From Silene latifolia (Eukaryota; Streptophyta; Magnoliopsida; Caryophyllales; Caryophyllaceae), in the NCBI RefSeq assembly GCF_048544455.1, contig NC_133537.1, positions 147,972,058 through 148,036,057 of the forward strand: a stretch of 64,000 nt of DNA, written 5' to 3'. Both the position numbers and the translations under genes were made by a program. Below the pieces are notes generated by a model that was given only the letters and a program-made list of their open reading frames with translations, was not told the DNA's origin and did not search any database. Of the stretch, positions 11,701 through 23,205 are shown piece after piece (within the stretch, counting starts at the first letter, position 1; each line of letters begins with the position of its first letter).

Positions 11701-14700
11701 GATCGTATGGATAGCAAACCCATAGTGCCGTCTTTTAATATGTGTTGCAAAAATGGAAAAGTTGAACTTCCTTTTATCAAAAAACCTCCGAAATTGTTAT
11801 GTGATCTTTTGATGCGAAAACATCCTAAGAGTAATCATTTCATTGAAAACATACGTCATTACAATAATATGTTTTCATTTACATCTATGGGTGGAAAAGT
11901 AGATCATACGGTGAACCGAGGTAGAGGTCCTTACACATTTAGAATCGGTGGTGAGAATACACATTTAATTGGAAGCTTATTACCTAATGTTGACGCACCA
12001 CCCAAATTTTGTCAACTTTACATTTACGACACGGAAGAGGAGTTGAAGCATAGGAAGAATGCAGTAAGGTTTGTCTTTTTTATTTATATGTATTTATTTT
12101 TTTAACGTTGTAGTTAACTGCTTTTCAAAATAAAAAAAAATAATCAATTCCATTTATATATGCAGTTCTAATAACGGTATTCAATTTGACAATGGTCTAA
12201 TGACGGAATTAAAAGAAATGCTTGATCGTCACAACGTTTTGGTTAAATCATTTAGAATGGCTAGAGATCGGCTACACCAAGGTGCTGATGGTCAGGTCAG
12301 GTTACGGCTTATTAGTGCACGTCATACAGATGGGAGAACATATAATTTACCTACCGTCTCAGAGGTTGCTGCCTTAATTGTGGGAGATATAGAGAACACA
12401 ATTGATAGTAGGGACATTGTGGTTGAGGAACGTTCGGGTAGACTACAACGTATATCAGAGCTACATGCTTCTTATTTAGCTTTGCAGTACCCTATTCTTT
12501 TCCCGCGTGGAGAGGATGGTCATAGACTTGGTATCCCTCATAGGCAACAGTCGAAAGCTGCCTCCTCCAGTAACAATAACAACACTCGGGATAAGTTAAC
12601 GTTGAGGGAGTGGTTTGCCTTTCGCATTCAAAATAGATCAATTGACCGGGAGTATCCAACTATTTTGATGGCAGGTATATTATTTCAAACTTAATTTATT
12701 TTTTTCTTTGATTTTAAAATTATTTATTGATTTTACATCTGTTGCAATTTGTTACTAGATCATATGGTGACATGTTTTATATTCGTTGTTTACGTATTTA
12801 TTGTCCAGGTAAAGCATTTCAACAATTCCTTGCTGACGGTTGCACAATGATAGAATCTGACCGTTTAAAGTATATCCGTTTTAACCAACCAAAGTTGCGG
12901 TCCGAAAACTTCAAGAATTTGGCAAATGCTGCAGCTGTAGGACAGACCACCCCTTCCTCTGCTGGTGTTCGTTTCATTGTCCCATCATCTTTCGTAGGGG
13001 GCAAGGGTTACATGAGGGAAACATATCAAGACACAATGACCATTTGCAGGTGGTGTGGGTATCCTGATTTGTTTATTACCTTCACATGCAACCCAAAATG
13101 GCCTGAAATTACTAGGTTTGTTCAACAAAGAGGCCTACGGCCAGAGGATAGACCTGATATAGTTACTCGAGTCTTTAAATTGAAACTTGATGAGCTCATG
13201 CGGGACTTTAAAGAACTACATATTTTTGGGCGAACAAGGGCAGGTGATTTTATCTTTTACTTTATTTAACATTTTAAAATATCTGTTATATTCTTTATCT
13301 CTTCTAATTTTGATACTTAACTCCGTCTAATTAAATAACGTTTTTTATTTTTGTTTATACAATTGAATTCCAGGAGCGTGGTCTACCGCATGCCCATATT
13401 TTGCTCTTTTTACAAAGGGATGACAAGTTCCCAGAAGCCGTGGATGTTGATCGTATTATAAGTGCTGAAATTCCAGACCCCCTAGAAAACCCAGCCCTTT
13501 ATACAGCAGTTAAGGATTGTATGATTCACGGCCCATGTGGAGAACTTAACCCAGATTCGCCATGCATGATTGATGGAATTTGCTCGAAAAAATTCCCTAA
13601 GAAGTTTAATGAGAGAACTACAGTAGATGGCGATGGTTATCCAGTTTATAAGAGAAGGGACAATGGAAGAACAATTGAAAAAAAATCATAAAACGGTTGA
13701 TAACAGATATGTTGTTCCATACAATGCAGATTTGTTGTTGAAATATCGTGCTCACATTAATGTGGAATGGTGCAACCAAGCAAGATCAATTAAGTACTTA
13801 TTCAAGTACATTAATAAAGGATTTGACCGTGTCACTGTTAGTGCGGCTCGCAGCAATACTGGTAATCGGCCGTATCTATCTAATTTCTTTGTCATGATTT
13901 TTGACTCAAAATATCTAAATTAAATGTCTTATTAAGAACCATTTTTTTCTTTCGAATAGGTAGTCAAGACCCAAATGATGATGATCAAATACAACAATAC
14001 TACGACTGCCGTTACATTTCACCATGTGAAGCTGTTTGGAGAATTTTTTCATTTCCTATTCAATATAGGACCCCCCCCCCCCCGTATTAAGGTTAGATTA
14101 TCACCTACCTAATGAGCAAAATGTTATTTTCCATGATGATGATCCAATCGACGAAGTGGTCGAAAGGTCTTCCGGAGGTAGAACAAAATTCACGGCTTGG
14201 CTGGAATATAATAATCTGAATTCCGATGGTAGAGATCTAACATATTGGGAGTTTCCACAAAAATATGTGTGGAAAATAAAAGAAAGGAGATGGACTCCAA
14301 GGGAAAGAGGATTTACTCTTGGCCGAATGTATCATATGTCTCCAAATGGGGGTGAGAGGTACTATTTGAGAACTCTACTGAACTTTGTTAAAAGACCGAA
14401 ATCATATGAAGATATTAGAACTGTACATGGTTTCCCTCACCCAACTTTCAAAGAGGCTTGCTACGCTTTAGGCTTACTTGGTGATGATAAAGAGTATATT
14501 GATGCCATTGAGGAAGCGAGTTTTTGGGGGACAGGATTCTATCTTAGGAACCTTTTCGCAACTCTTTTGCTCACTAATAGCTTAGTGAAGCCAGAATTAG
14601 TTTGGGAAAAGACGTGGAAGTTATTATCTGATGATATCTTATACAGAAGACGAATGGAACTACGTAACCCAGGTAGTTTGTCAACTATGCTTTAAAAATA

Positions 14701-16555
14701 TATTAATTTTATTTTAGTTTATAATAAAGTAACTTTCTCTTTGGATATATTGAAATACAACATATTTTTCTTTGTGTATGCGAACTCCGCCTAATGACGA
14801 GCGATTCTGAATTATACACTTTCCGAAATTGAATCATGGTTGCAACGAAATGGTAGTTCATTGCGTAAGTTTGACAACATGCCATATCCAGACATTGACA
14901 TTCTTGCAACGTGCTCGAATAGGCTCTTGGCAGATGAGTTATCTTATGATAAGGATGCTTTGAAGAATGAACATGAAGTGCTCACTTCTTCAATGACTGA
15001 TGAACAGAAGTCAATTTATAGACAAATCATGTATTCTGTTCAAAATGGTCAAGGTGGTGTATACTTTGTTTATGGGTATGGGGGAACAGGTAAGACATTC
15101 TTATGGAAGACCTTATGCGCTGCAATAAGGTCCAAAGGTGAGATCGTTATAGCTGTGGCCTCAAGTGGCATTGCATCTATCCTTCTTCCCGGAGGGCGAA
15201 CAGCCCACGCACGACTAAGCATACCTATTAATGTTGATGAAAACTCAACCTGTCATGGAATACGACCAGGAACGGATTTGGCAGAGCTATTAATAAGAGC
15301 AAAGCTTATTATATGGGACGAGGCACCTATGGTTAATCGTTATTGTTTTGAAGCTCTTGATAGAAGCTTGAGAGATATCATGAGAACTTCATCGCAAGGG
15401 GACCCTGAAAAACCCTTCGGAGGAAAAGTTGTTGTCTTTGGCGGTGATTTTCGACAAATCTTGCCTGTTGTACCCAAAGGAAGCAGGCAAGATATTGTAG
15501 GTGCTGCTATCAGTTCTTCTCCTTTATGGAGATATTGTAAGGTTAGACTCTTTTTTTAAAAAGATCTATCTTACACTTCTACTATTACTGATTCACTAAT
15601 CAATTTTACTTAGTAATTCAATCTTGACTCTTTTATTTCATTATAAAAATTCCAGGTTTTGAAGCTCACAAAAAATATGAGACTTCAGGTTGGAAGTGCA
15701 CGGTCAGATGTTGATGAGATTAGAGAATTCTCGAAGTGGATTCTAGAAGTTGGCGATGGGGTTGGTGGGCCAAATGATGGTGTAGCTAGCATTGAATTAC
15801 CTGATGATATACTTTTACATCCGGGTGAAGATCCAATAGCTACAATTGTAGACAGCACGTACCCATCTTTTAAAGATCACCTAGGTGACCCTCAGTACTT
15901 CACTGAAAGAGCTGTACTAGCACCTACTCACGATGTTGTCGAATCGGTGAACGACTATGTCTTGGATAAAATTCAAAAGGAAGAAATTGTTTATCTAAGC
16001 TCTGATGAAATTAGCAAGGAAGAGACGAATTGTGGGGTAAGAAAACTCTACTCTACTGAGTTTCTGAACTCTATCAGATGTTCTGGTTTACCCAATCACA
16101 TCTTGAAACTGAAGGTTGGAGCTATAGTCATGCTTCTTAGAAACATCGACCAAGCAAATGGGTTATGCAATGGCACCCGACTCGAGGTAAATCATCTAGG
16201 AAAACGCGTTATAAGTGCAACTGTTATTTCTGGCAGTCATATTGGTAGTAAGGTCTATATTCCCCGAATCACCTTGACACCTTCCGACAATACTAGGTTT
16301 CCAATAAAGTTTGAAAGAAGACAATTTCCTTTAGCCGTTTGCTTTGCAATGACTATTAACAAAAGTCAAGGGCAATCACTATCCCGTGTTGGACTTTATC
16401 TACCTCGACCGGTCTTTACCCACGGCCAATTGTACGTTGCTATATCTAGGGTTACAAGTAAGAAAGGTTTAAAAGTCCTTCTTCTGGATGAAGAAGGAGG
16501 GATGTCTAATACAACAACTAATGTTGTTTACAAGGAGATTTTCGATAGACTTTAA
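8784..16555 (+). CDS. Helitron Rep/helicase (HUH endonuclease + PIF1-like helicase)
   Basis: The transposase gene of the Helitron, which nicks and joins DNA and unwinds it for rolling-circle transposition. The start at 8784 (MASSNSHQ) opens a chain of small exons coding a Ser/Asn/Gln-rich N-terminus. Recognisable sequence begins near 11620 with [12 protein letters not shown] and continues with IGSLLP...[12 protein letters not shown]. The HUH motif PHAHILLFL has its two His codons at 13389 and 13395. The two catalytic Tyr are in [11 protein letters not shown] (codons 13795 and 13807). The helicase has Walker [12 protein letters not shown] (about 15075), Walker B IIWDEAP (about 15309) and late motifs INKSQGQSL and YVAISRV. 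The stop is at 16553-16555. The exon order is that of plant Helitron proteins. Frame breaks occur in an A8 run (13678-13685) and a C13 run (14071-14083), both explicable by a one-base length error. The acceptor just before 14801 is unclear. Confidence 0.9.
9511..10356 (+). repeat. ~425-bp tandem duplication containing exons of the Rep/helicase gene
   Basis: Copies at about 9511-9936 and 9937-10356 are nearly identical, including introns and splice borders. Each holds an exon ending CCGAATG before GTAAG and one ending CATAATG before GTATG. The duplication therefore lengthens the low-complexity N-terminal part of the protein rather than disrupting it. Confidence 0.93.
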
Positions 16556-17835
16556 TTTTTTTCTTATATTTTCCTAAGTTGATACAGATCCATTGTAGTT
16601 ATTGTTCTTGAACCTTTTTTTATTAAGTTAATGTTTATTTGTAATTCTGCCATTGCTTAGAAATTTGTAACAGAAATTGTTTCTGTTAGTTATCAATTCT
16701 TGGTATTAATTATCAATTTCTTAGATTTAGTTTCTTCTTCTAATACATATGACAGCAATGACCAACATTAAAGAACAAAAACAAAAACTTAATGAAATAA
16801 TTTCTACAACAATTATGATGCCATATTCAATAATCATGCCGATATGATATTTTAGCCTTCCAAACAACCTTAATCGCTTTATGAATTGAATTAAAATGAT
16901 ACAGACAGATTAACATTGAACGATTATTCCTCAAAACTAACAATTTCATCACTTAATCAGTTATCAAATAAAAAATACCAGCAATTAATTTTAGGATGTT
17001 TATAAATTTACAGGATTTAATACACACATATCGGTAACAAAGAAAATTTTATAATCACAATTGAAATAGATCATGATAAACACCACAATGAACTATAGAT
17101 CAAATGGATGAAGAGAATCAGATTCCAATTCCGATTATGCTTCCGATTCAGATAATGTGTAAGTTTGATTGAAGGAATTCATGTGGAATCATGCAACCCA
17201 ATTAAGTCATAATGTAGTTCAGCTAACTACTACTTCCTTAAATTAGGGTTGACTCTCCTATGAGTAACTGCCAAGCATTAGAGATGTAAATTGATTCGAT
17301 ATTCCGAAGAAAATAAATCAAAACGCAATTAAACATCAATGACCAAATTGTTTATATTAAACTGGCTTTAAAAATGACCAGCTTAACTCATACACTACAA
17401 TTGTGTATGAGTTTCACATGGAAACATTCAAAGCCTTCACAACTCGGCCAAATTTAATAAGAGCGTATGTCAAATGCAACAATGGTATATAGGTATCCAA
17501 ACTTTCGCCAAAAACTACTTGTGAAAAAGAACAAGGCAACGGTAGTTCGTGTAAATATCAATGTATCATGAGTTAATTTGCAATTCCACAACAGTTTAGT
17601 AGCGATGCACATAAACATACACAAAGTGCCCAAAAGGATCCGAAGATATAAGAATGAGATACTTAAAAGCTTGCCATATAGTTCAAAAAATAAACGGAAT
17701 ATTCAGGAAACCAACTGTACATTAGCAGAAAACAGAGTAGAAGAAAATGAGATCATATTCACACCATCTAACCTTTTTATAGGAATTGGTTGCATAGAAA
17801 TACCACGTCAACTGACGATGATAAACCCGTCAAAC
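16556..17835. other. Helitron 3' non-coding region, with likely captured 3' UTR
   Basis: There is no conserved coding frame. The part next to the ATG16 exon (about 17450-17835, read on the minus strand) directly follows that exon's stop codon, so it is probably captured 3' untranslated sequence. This is inferred from position only. Confidence 0.45.
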
Positions 17836-18034
17836 TCACGACCATACGCAGACAACCCCGTCCTTATTAGAAGTAGCCAATATTTTTCCAAGACCACTCC
17901 AATTGCAGCACAAAACAGGAGCCGCGTGTTCTTTTAAAGTAGCAACTATGTCTCCCTTCTGAATTGACCAAATATACACAGACCCATCTGCAGAACCTGC
18001 AGCAACATAGTTATCATGTGGGCTGATGCAAGAT
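17836..18034 (-). pseudogene. ATG16: Captured last exon of ATG16 (WD40 C-terminus), antisense in the Helitron
   Basis: On the minus strand an AG acceptor at 18035-18036 is followed by 199 bases of open frame ending in TGA (17836-17838). The peptide contains DNYVAAGSADGSVYIWS, then LKEH, VLCCNWSGLGKILATSNKDG and a closing VWS. This is the last WD40 repeat pair of plant ATG16, the scaffold that brings the ATG12-ATG5 conjugate to autophagic membranes. Only this terminal exon is present; upstream sequence looks like intron and no other exon is seen. The frame is intact, which suggests recent capture. It lies opposite to the Helitron genes, so Helitron transcripts could carry ATG16 antisense sequence. 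A different WD40 gene is possible, but ending at the protein's C-terminus favours ATG16. Confidence 0.75.
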
Positions 18035-18604
18035 CTACTTCAATTTGATAAGGTTAGGACAATTGACGTATACATAGCTAAATTTGTCAAATAGTCAAAT
18101 CACATATTCATTTTGATACCCCCAGCAGTTTTGAAAGAACACAGTTTCAGCCTATTTTCTCAGGTATCATCCACCACAAGTCAACAGTTAGGGTCAACTC
18201 TAATATCGTCTCAATTCACCACAAAACAAAGTATACGACATTAAATAGCTCTCACAACCAACAGCAAGCCTTGACAGACATTGAAGTACCAAAAAAATAA
18301 AAACCATCGATTAAATTTGAAACAAGAATGTATAATTAAACTCCGCAGCTATAAATCAAACAATATAAGATGAAGAAAGAAAGAGTAAAATAAAAATACA
18401 TTACACCAGCTGCCTGTTTTTAGACGGTATCACAATGTGAGACGGAATCATTTCACTAAATAACAATTCACTCAAAATTAACTCCTTTCTCTAATCAAAC
18501 CAAAACATAACAAACACAATTATTCCTATGTAAGTCAATTTTACACTAACAAACACAATCATTATGCCTTAACATAGCACATAACATATCATGTGTTTCA
18601 AAAG
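18035..18604. other. Helitron internal non-coding, possible captured intron
   Basis: AT-rich sequence adjoining the acceptor side of the ATG16 exon. It may be the preceding intron of the captured gene. I see no exon or repeat. Confidence 0.35.
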
Positions 18605-19110
18605 TAGTACTGATTTACCGGAAAAAAAAAAAAAAATTAAGGCAAAAATGTTAATCAGAAAAAACTAACCTTGATCTACAATAATAACCTTAATATCAAC
18701 AGATCCATCATTTTAGAAGTTGTGTAGTTCCTTTTTAACAACTTCCAACAACATGCAATTAAAAAAAAAAAACAATTACAGTACAAATTTAAAAACTTCC
18801 CATACTACTTTACGGCAATTTTTTTTTAAAAAAAAAAAAAAAAATTAAGACAAGAGTAGATCATAGAAAACAAACCTTGATCTACAATAATGACCTTAAT
18901 ATCAACCGATCCTCCATTTTAGTAGATCTGGAATTCCTTTGCAACAATATCCAACAACATGCAATAATAATAAAACGATTATAGTACAAAATAAAAAACA
19001 ATTACTACTTTACCGGAATTAAAAAAAATAAAAAAAAATTAGACAAAATTGTAAATCAGAGTAAACAAACCTTGATATTCAATAATAAATCAACCATTTT
19101 CACCATTTTT
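18605..19110. repeat. Three degenerate ~200-bp tandem units
   Basis: A unit with a TACTTTACCGG-like block, an A-rich tract, AACCTTGAT, and ATCCAACAACATGCAAT-like sequence recurs. AACCTTGAT(C)TACAATAAT is found near 18669, 18876 and, truncated, 19068. Read on the minus strand each unit could be an exon-like piece ending before GT, but I cannot name a source gene. Confidence 0.75.
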
Positions 19111-20273
19111 GAGAACGAAGGATAGAAGAATCTTGAATAATCTTCAATAGCAAAGTTTGAATGATGGATCTGTTCATTTTGATGAAGATTGAAGGGAAGG
19201 TTGAGGACATTTTTGAGAAGGCGATAAAGACGAGGATGAAATGTTGTCTTTTTTTTTTTTTTCAGATTTTTTGATAATCAATGCTTAATAAATGTGTAAT
19301 GAAATCTCTAGAAACTTGGACGAAATGGTGAAACTACTCTACTCGGAATTGAAAATAGATTACATACACGACATAAGCAAATATTACACACGGCCCACTT
19401 TAAAATGAAGTTTGGGTTCTTTAAATTGGGCTCAAACCACGGCCCAGTTTAAAATGAAATTGTTGCATAGGTATTTCCGACCTCTAAACACGACATAGAA
19501 ACTTAAAGTACTTAAATTTTTAAGTTATAATTTCCTTTTTCAACTATGTCTTAATTGTTTTATTTTAATCCCGTCTTACAATTTTTACTCCTATTAACAT
19601 TATCATGTGTTATTTTATTAGTTTACTTATCTCAAATTTCTCAAATTTGAATGTTATAATTTCTATATATATATATTATTAAATAGTACACATGTTCAGT
19701 AATTAAAATTGGTTATATAATTATTTTCAATTCGCCTTCGATTAATATTGTTTTTTACTTCTCCTTTTTTTTTTAAAGATTAAATTCATTGTCTCTTCAA
19801 TCTCTTCAATTAGCCATTATCAGATGGAGCAAAATGAGAATTCACTATGGGCTAAGACGGAGCCCATTAGACGGACCCAATAATATTTACTTAGCTAACA
19901 TAAGTAATCTTAATCATGATCTATAATTGTTTTTTATTAGTTTCATTATCATTTTTACTCAAAAATGTACAATTGAGAGACAGTTTCTTGAGAGACGTAT
20001 AATCTTTTGCTCAATTTAAGATCAATGATTTACTAAAAACACATTAAAAAATTAAAACACTTCTTATTAATACATTAAAACACCTTTTAATGAAAACACC
20101 ATCAAACTTTATTTTAATTTGTATTTAATTATTTTCGGTCATCCTATGAATAAGACTAATTATAAAAATATTCGTTGAGTTTTTTAACTTTATTATTAAC
20201 ATTTTTTAAAAAAATTAACGTGTTCAACAAATAAAATGCAATTATCATCCTCTTACAAAATGAATAAACACAA
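19111..20273. other. Helitron 3' subterminal region
   Basis: AT-rich and non-coding, with several homopolymer A/T runs. It ends at the terminal hairpin. Nothing in it suggests a gene. Confidence 0.5.
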
Positions 20274-20302
20274 CCCGTGATTTTTCACGGGTCTAACACT
20301 AG
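20274..20302 (+). other. Helitron 3' terminus: hairpin plus CTAG
   Basis: CCCGTGA (20274-20280), a TTTT loop, and TCACGGG (20285-20291) form a perfect 7-bp stem. Eleven bases later the element ends CTAG, followed by host T. This is the standard terminator of rolling-circle transposition in plant Helitrons. Confidence 0.95.
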
Positions 20303-20386
20303 TTTAATAAAATTAACAAAATACATTTTAATGTTGACTTTGTATTATAGTCTTCCCTCCTTAAAAAGAACTTCATCCCGAAGTTC
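20303..20386 (-). mobile_element. Gypsy-1: start of the 3' LTR and upstream purine tract/hairpin
   Basis: On the minus strand the internal region ends with a hairpin (20368-20386, arms GAACTTC/GAAGTTC) and the purine-rich AAGGAGGGAAGA. The LTR then opens with TATAATAC at 20349; related copies have TGTAATAC. Only 47 bp of LTR remain before the Helitron; the rest is at 2092-3953. Confidence 0.7.
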
Positions 20387-20499
20387 ACCACACTACTCAA
20401 ACACAAAGGCAACGAATGCCAAAATAACCAGCTAAAACACCGAATAAAAGGGTCAAATGCCCCAAAATATTACGGTATTATATTCTACCCCCGTAAAAA

Positions 20500-21479
20500 G
20501 AAGGGGTACCTCCTCGTTACCAACTTACCTAGATAAACAGATAAGGATACTTCTCCTTCATGGCAGCTTCAGCCTCCAAAGTAGCTTCTTCAACATTATG
20601 ATTAGTCTACATTACCTTAGCCAAGACAGTCTCACCATTCCTCGTCTTTCTCACCTTCCTGTCTAGTATCTCCTTAGGCTCCTCCACATAAGACAACTGT
20701 GCATCTATTTCAACAGTTCCAAGCTCTTAAACATGAGTCGGGTCACTCACATTCTTCCTCAATTGAGAAACATGGAATACATTATGGACTATGTCCAACG
20801 CTGGAGGTAGTGCAAGACGGTATGCTACCTCTCCAACTCTGTGCAAAATCTCATAAGGCCCAATAAACATCCGACTTAGCTTCCCTCTCTTCCCAAAACG
20901 CATTACTCCCTTCATAGGAGACACTTTCAGCAACAACTTGTCCCCTACAGCAAACTTAATGTCACTTCTCTTCAAGTCAGCATAAATCTTTTGCCTATCC
21001 TGTGCAGGTCTCTTCTTCTGGCGAATTAACTAAACTTGCCCCGCCATTTCCTAAATCATCTCAGGTCCCAACACAACTACATTTGATTTATCATCCTAAC
21101 ACACATGACTTCTACACTTCCTCCCATACAATGCCTCAAAAGGTGTCATATCAATGCTACCATGATAGCTATTATTATATGATAACTTTATTAAATCCAA
21201 CCTCTCCTCCCAAGATCCACCCAACTCCATCACACATGCTCATAGCATATCCTCCAGTGTTTAAATAGTCCTCTCCGTCTGACCATCAGTAGCTAGATGA
21301 AATACTGTGCTCATCTTCAACTGTGTCCCGAATGAAGCCCGCAACTCCTACTAATACTTAGAAATAAACCTCGAATCACGGTCAGAAACAATGTCTTTTG
21401 GTACACCATGAAGTTTCAGCACATTCTTCCCTTAAGCCTTAGCTAAATCCGCCTTACTCCAAGTATCTTTCATTGGAAT
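20500..21479 (-). pseudogene. Gypsy-1 integrase/chromodomain remnant
   Basis: Minus-strand remnant of Ty3/gypsy chromovirus pol. The best-preserved part (20727-20975) has the integrase C-terminal GPY module: LLLKVSPMKGVMRFGKRGKL, FIGPYEI and VFHVSQLR. Downstream is a degraded chromodomain (VRKTRNGE, EEATLEAE). Upstream is a broken integrase core still showing IVSDRDSRF- and ERTI-like pieces, with several stops. Integrase inserts the element's cDNA, and the chromodomain steers it to heterochromatin. The gene is dead and is cut off near 21480 by another repeat. It is similar to the gypsy-2 pol but clearly a separate, older copy. Confidence 0.88.
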
Positions 21480-21609
21480 GAGTAGATACCTCGTTTCTGT
21501 ACCTCCCGCCAAACACCAAGTGATGATTGGGCCGCATATTTAGCAAATGTCACGATTTTATGACGTTTCGTAAATCGGTTAATAAAATGTAAGTCGTACA
21601 CTTGTGTCT
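21480..21609 (+). mobile_element. Fragment of an LTR-like repeat, same family as 63488-64000
   Basis: TAGATACCTCGTTTCTGTAC and GTGATGATTGGGCCGCAT closely match 63490-63545. It interrupts the gypsy-1 integrase at about 21480 and is cut at 21610 by the gypsy-2 LTR. The rest of this copy is not in the window. Confidence 0.65.
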
Positions 21610-22980
21610 TGTAACACCCCCATACACCAAGGTGCCTTACCAAGACCACCTAATGCATAAGAGTGCTCCCATCTCGGTTACCCGAGGCAATGAATATCAA
21701 ATAGACCATAAAAGAACGTAGATTAAATAAATGGTTTAAGTGAAAAAGATCAAAACCCGAAAACTGTAAAGTATGATACCACTGTTCCAAAACCAAAAGC
21801 AACTAAAGTGAATAAAATGTTAAACATAACAGCAGAAGACTTCTAATAGACTCGTGGTGACTCATGCCCAGCTAATCCCTCGCGCATCCAAATCATACCT
21901 ACTCAATAACTGCTCACCATTCCCGAATGGATCACAATAGTTTTTAAAATAATTAAACGGGGTCATTTACTGCGTACACAATATAAGACAATAGAACAAC
22001 AATAAACAAACACAATTCTCCAACACCGTCACATCACCAATCACTTGGCTAGCCTGAAGGTCTAGCCCTGCCATATTACCAAACGCAATTAGTAATCCAC
22101 TCCGCTAGTGGGAGACCGCAGCCGTTCCCACCTAAGCCTCGCTCAAATATACCGAACAAAAACTCATGTTCCTTAATGTGCAAATCCCCTCTTGTGAAGG
22201 GTTCCACAAGGGGCGAATCAAGGGTGTGAAGCCACTCCCGCAAGTGACTCCACTCAACCGACGGCCTTCCTCGCGAACCACAGAAAAACAACAACAATTA
22301 ACTACAACATCAGCAATACCAATTCAATTACGATATTAACAAATGCCATTAACCAACAACCAACAATCAACAACTATCTCGTGATCATGTAAAAAATAAT
22401 TGAGTAGGAAACTCTACCTGGAATGCAATCACCACAATCGACACAACAGCAGATCAGAAACGCTCCTCTATGAAATCACCTCCTATCAACATATAATCAT
22501 AAAATCACAATCTAATACCAATAAAACTCCCAAAATACTCAAATTACCCAATTAGGGTTTAACCAAAATCAACGAAACAATTTAAAAACTGTACTAGGAT
22601 CTTACCCACAATACGACGGTCTCAATAGTGTAAAGAACTCTAGAATCCGACGACTCAAGCCCTTGGATTTGATTGCTATGTGAGAAAGGAATGCTACGTA
22701 ACTTTTTCTCTTGTGTAAAATATTTAGAATGAAGTAAAAAAGTAAAAAGAAACTGGTGAAAATACTTTATATGCCAATCTCGCGTTGCTATCAAAACCCA
22801 GCTAAAAACCCGTAAGAATCGACGTACTCGATCGAGTAACTAAGGTACTCGATCGAGTAGCCCCTACTCGATCGAGTACCCAACAGACAGAACACTATCC
22901 AAAATATAAAACTCACTTACTTGATAGAGTAAGCCCTACTAAATAGAGTACCCAACAGCTCATAAAATCGTAGTATTACA
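21610..22980 (-). mobile_element. Gypsy-2 3' LTR
   Basis: A 1,371-bp LTR on the minus strand, opening TGTAATAC at 22980 and ending GGGTGTTACA at 21610, so it has TG...CA ends. It carries the ATCTCGGTTACCCGAGGCA block near its end, as in the gypsy-3 LTR in reverse (31525-31550). Near its start is an array of 14-bp palindromes (22825-22950). A 73-residue open frame (22076-22297) is a chance frame. The matching 5' LTR is outside the window. Confidence 0.88.
22825..22950. repeat. Array of TACTCGATCGAGTA palindromes in the gypsy-2 LTR
   Basis: Three perfect copies of the 14-bp palindrome at 22825-22838, 22846-22859 and 22865-22878, then two decayed copies at 22918-22931 and 22937-22950. Each has 6-bp arms ending in CG around a central AT. 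Confidence 0.95.
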
Positions 22981-23205
22981 GTCTCGAACTCAGGGCGCGA
23001 ACAAATGAACTTCGTTCCCGAAGTTCAAACCCATACACAAAAACAAACTTACTAACTCAACTACGACACAACAACGCAACAAAAACATAAAAAAAACCCA
23101 ACCACAACTTATACAGACTCAAAACAACCACTAACTGTACCAAAACCAACATAAAACCATACCAAACCGTATGCGATCATCTTCTTCCCTCTAAAAGAAA
23201 CATGG
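22981..23205 (-). other. Gypsy-2 3' untranslated region with hairpin
   Basis: It lies between the pol stop and the 3' LTR on the minus strand. A perfect 8-bp-arm hairpin, GAACTTCGTTCCCGAAGTTC on the plus strand, is at 23007-23026. The stretch just after pol has the GGTTACGAGGA...AACCATG sequence that also survives in gypsy-3 near 34826. Confidence 0.75.

Larger units (their letters stand above)
3954..20302 (+). mobile_element. Complete Helitron, 16.35 kb, with RPA-like and Rep/helicase genes
   Basis: The 5' end is TCTATTCTATATATATAAAA at 3954, preceded by A. The 3' end is CTAG at 20299-20302, followed by T. This is the A|TC...CTRR|T insertion pattern of Helitrons, with no target duplication. 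Twelve or so bases before the CTAG-containing tail is a perfect 7-bp hairpin (20274-20291). Both coding regions run in the same direction as these termini: an RPA70-like gene (4666-7260) and a HUH-Rep plus PIF1-like helicase gene (8784-16555). The 3.7 kb after the helicase holds an antisense host exon and short repeats. The element is inserted in the gypsy-1 LTR. The genes have a few frameshifts, so present activity is doubtful unless these are sequencing errors. Confidence 0.93.

Noticed and set aside
16556-17835. Host gene on the plus strand (119-residue frame 17578-17937)
   Set aside because: It runs opposite to the ATG16 exon and through its likely UTR, with no motif.
22825-22878. CRISPR-like short regular repeats
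   Set aside because: The repeats are 14 bp with 6-8 bp spacers, in a plant LTR and without cas genes; they are a palindrome array.
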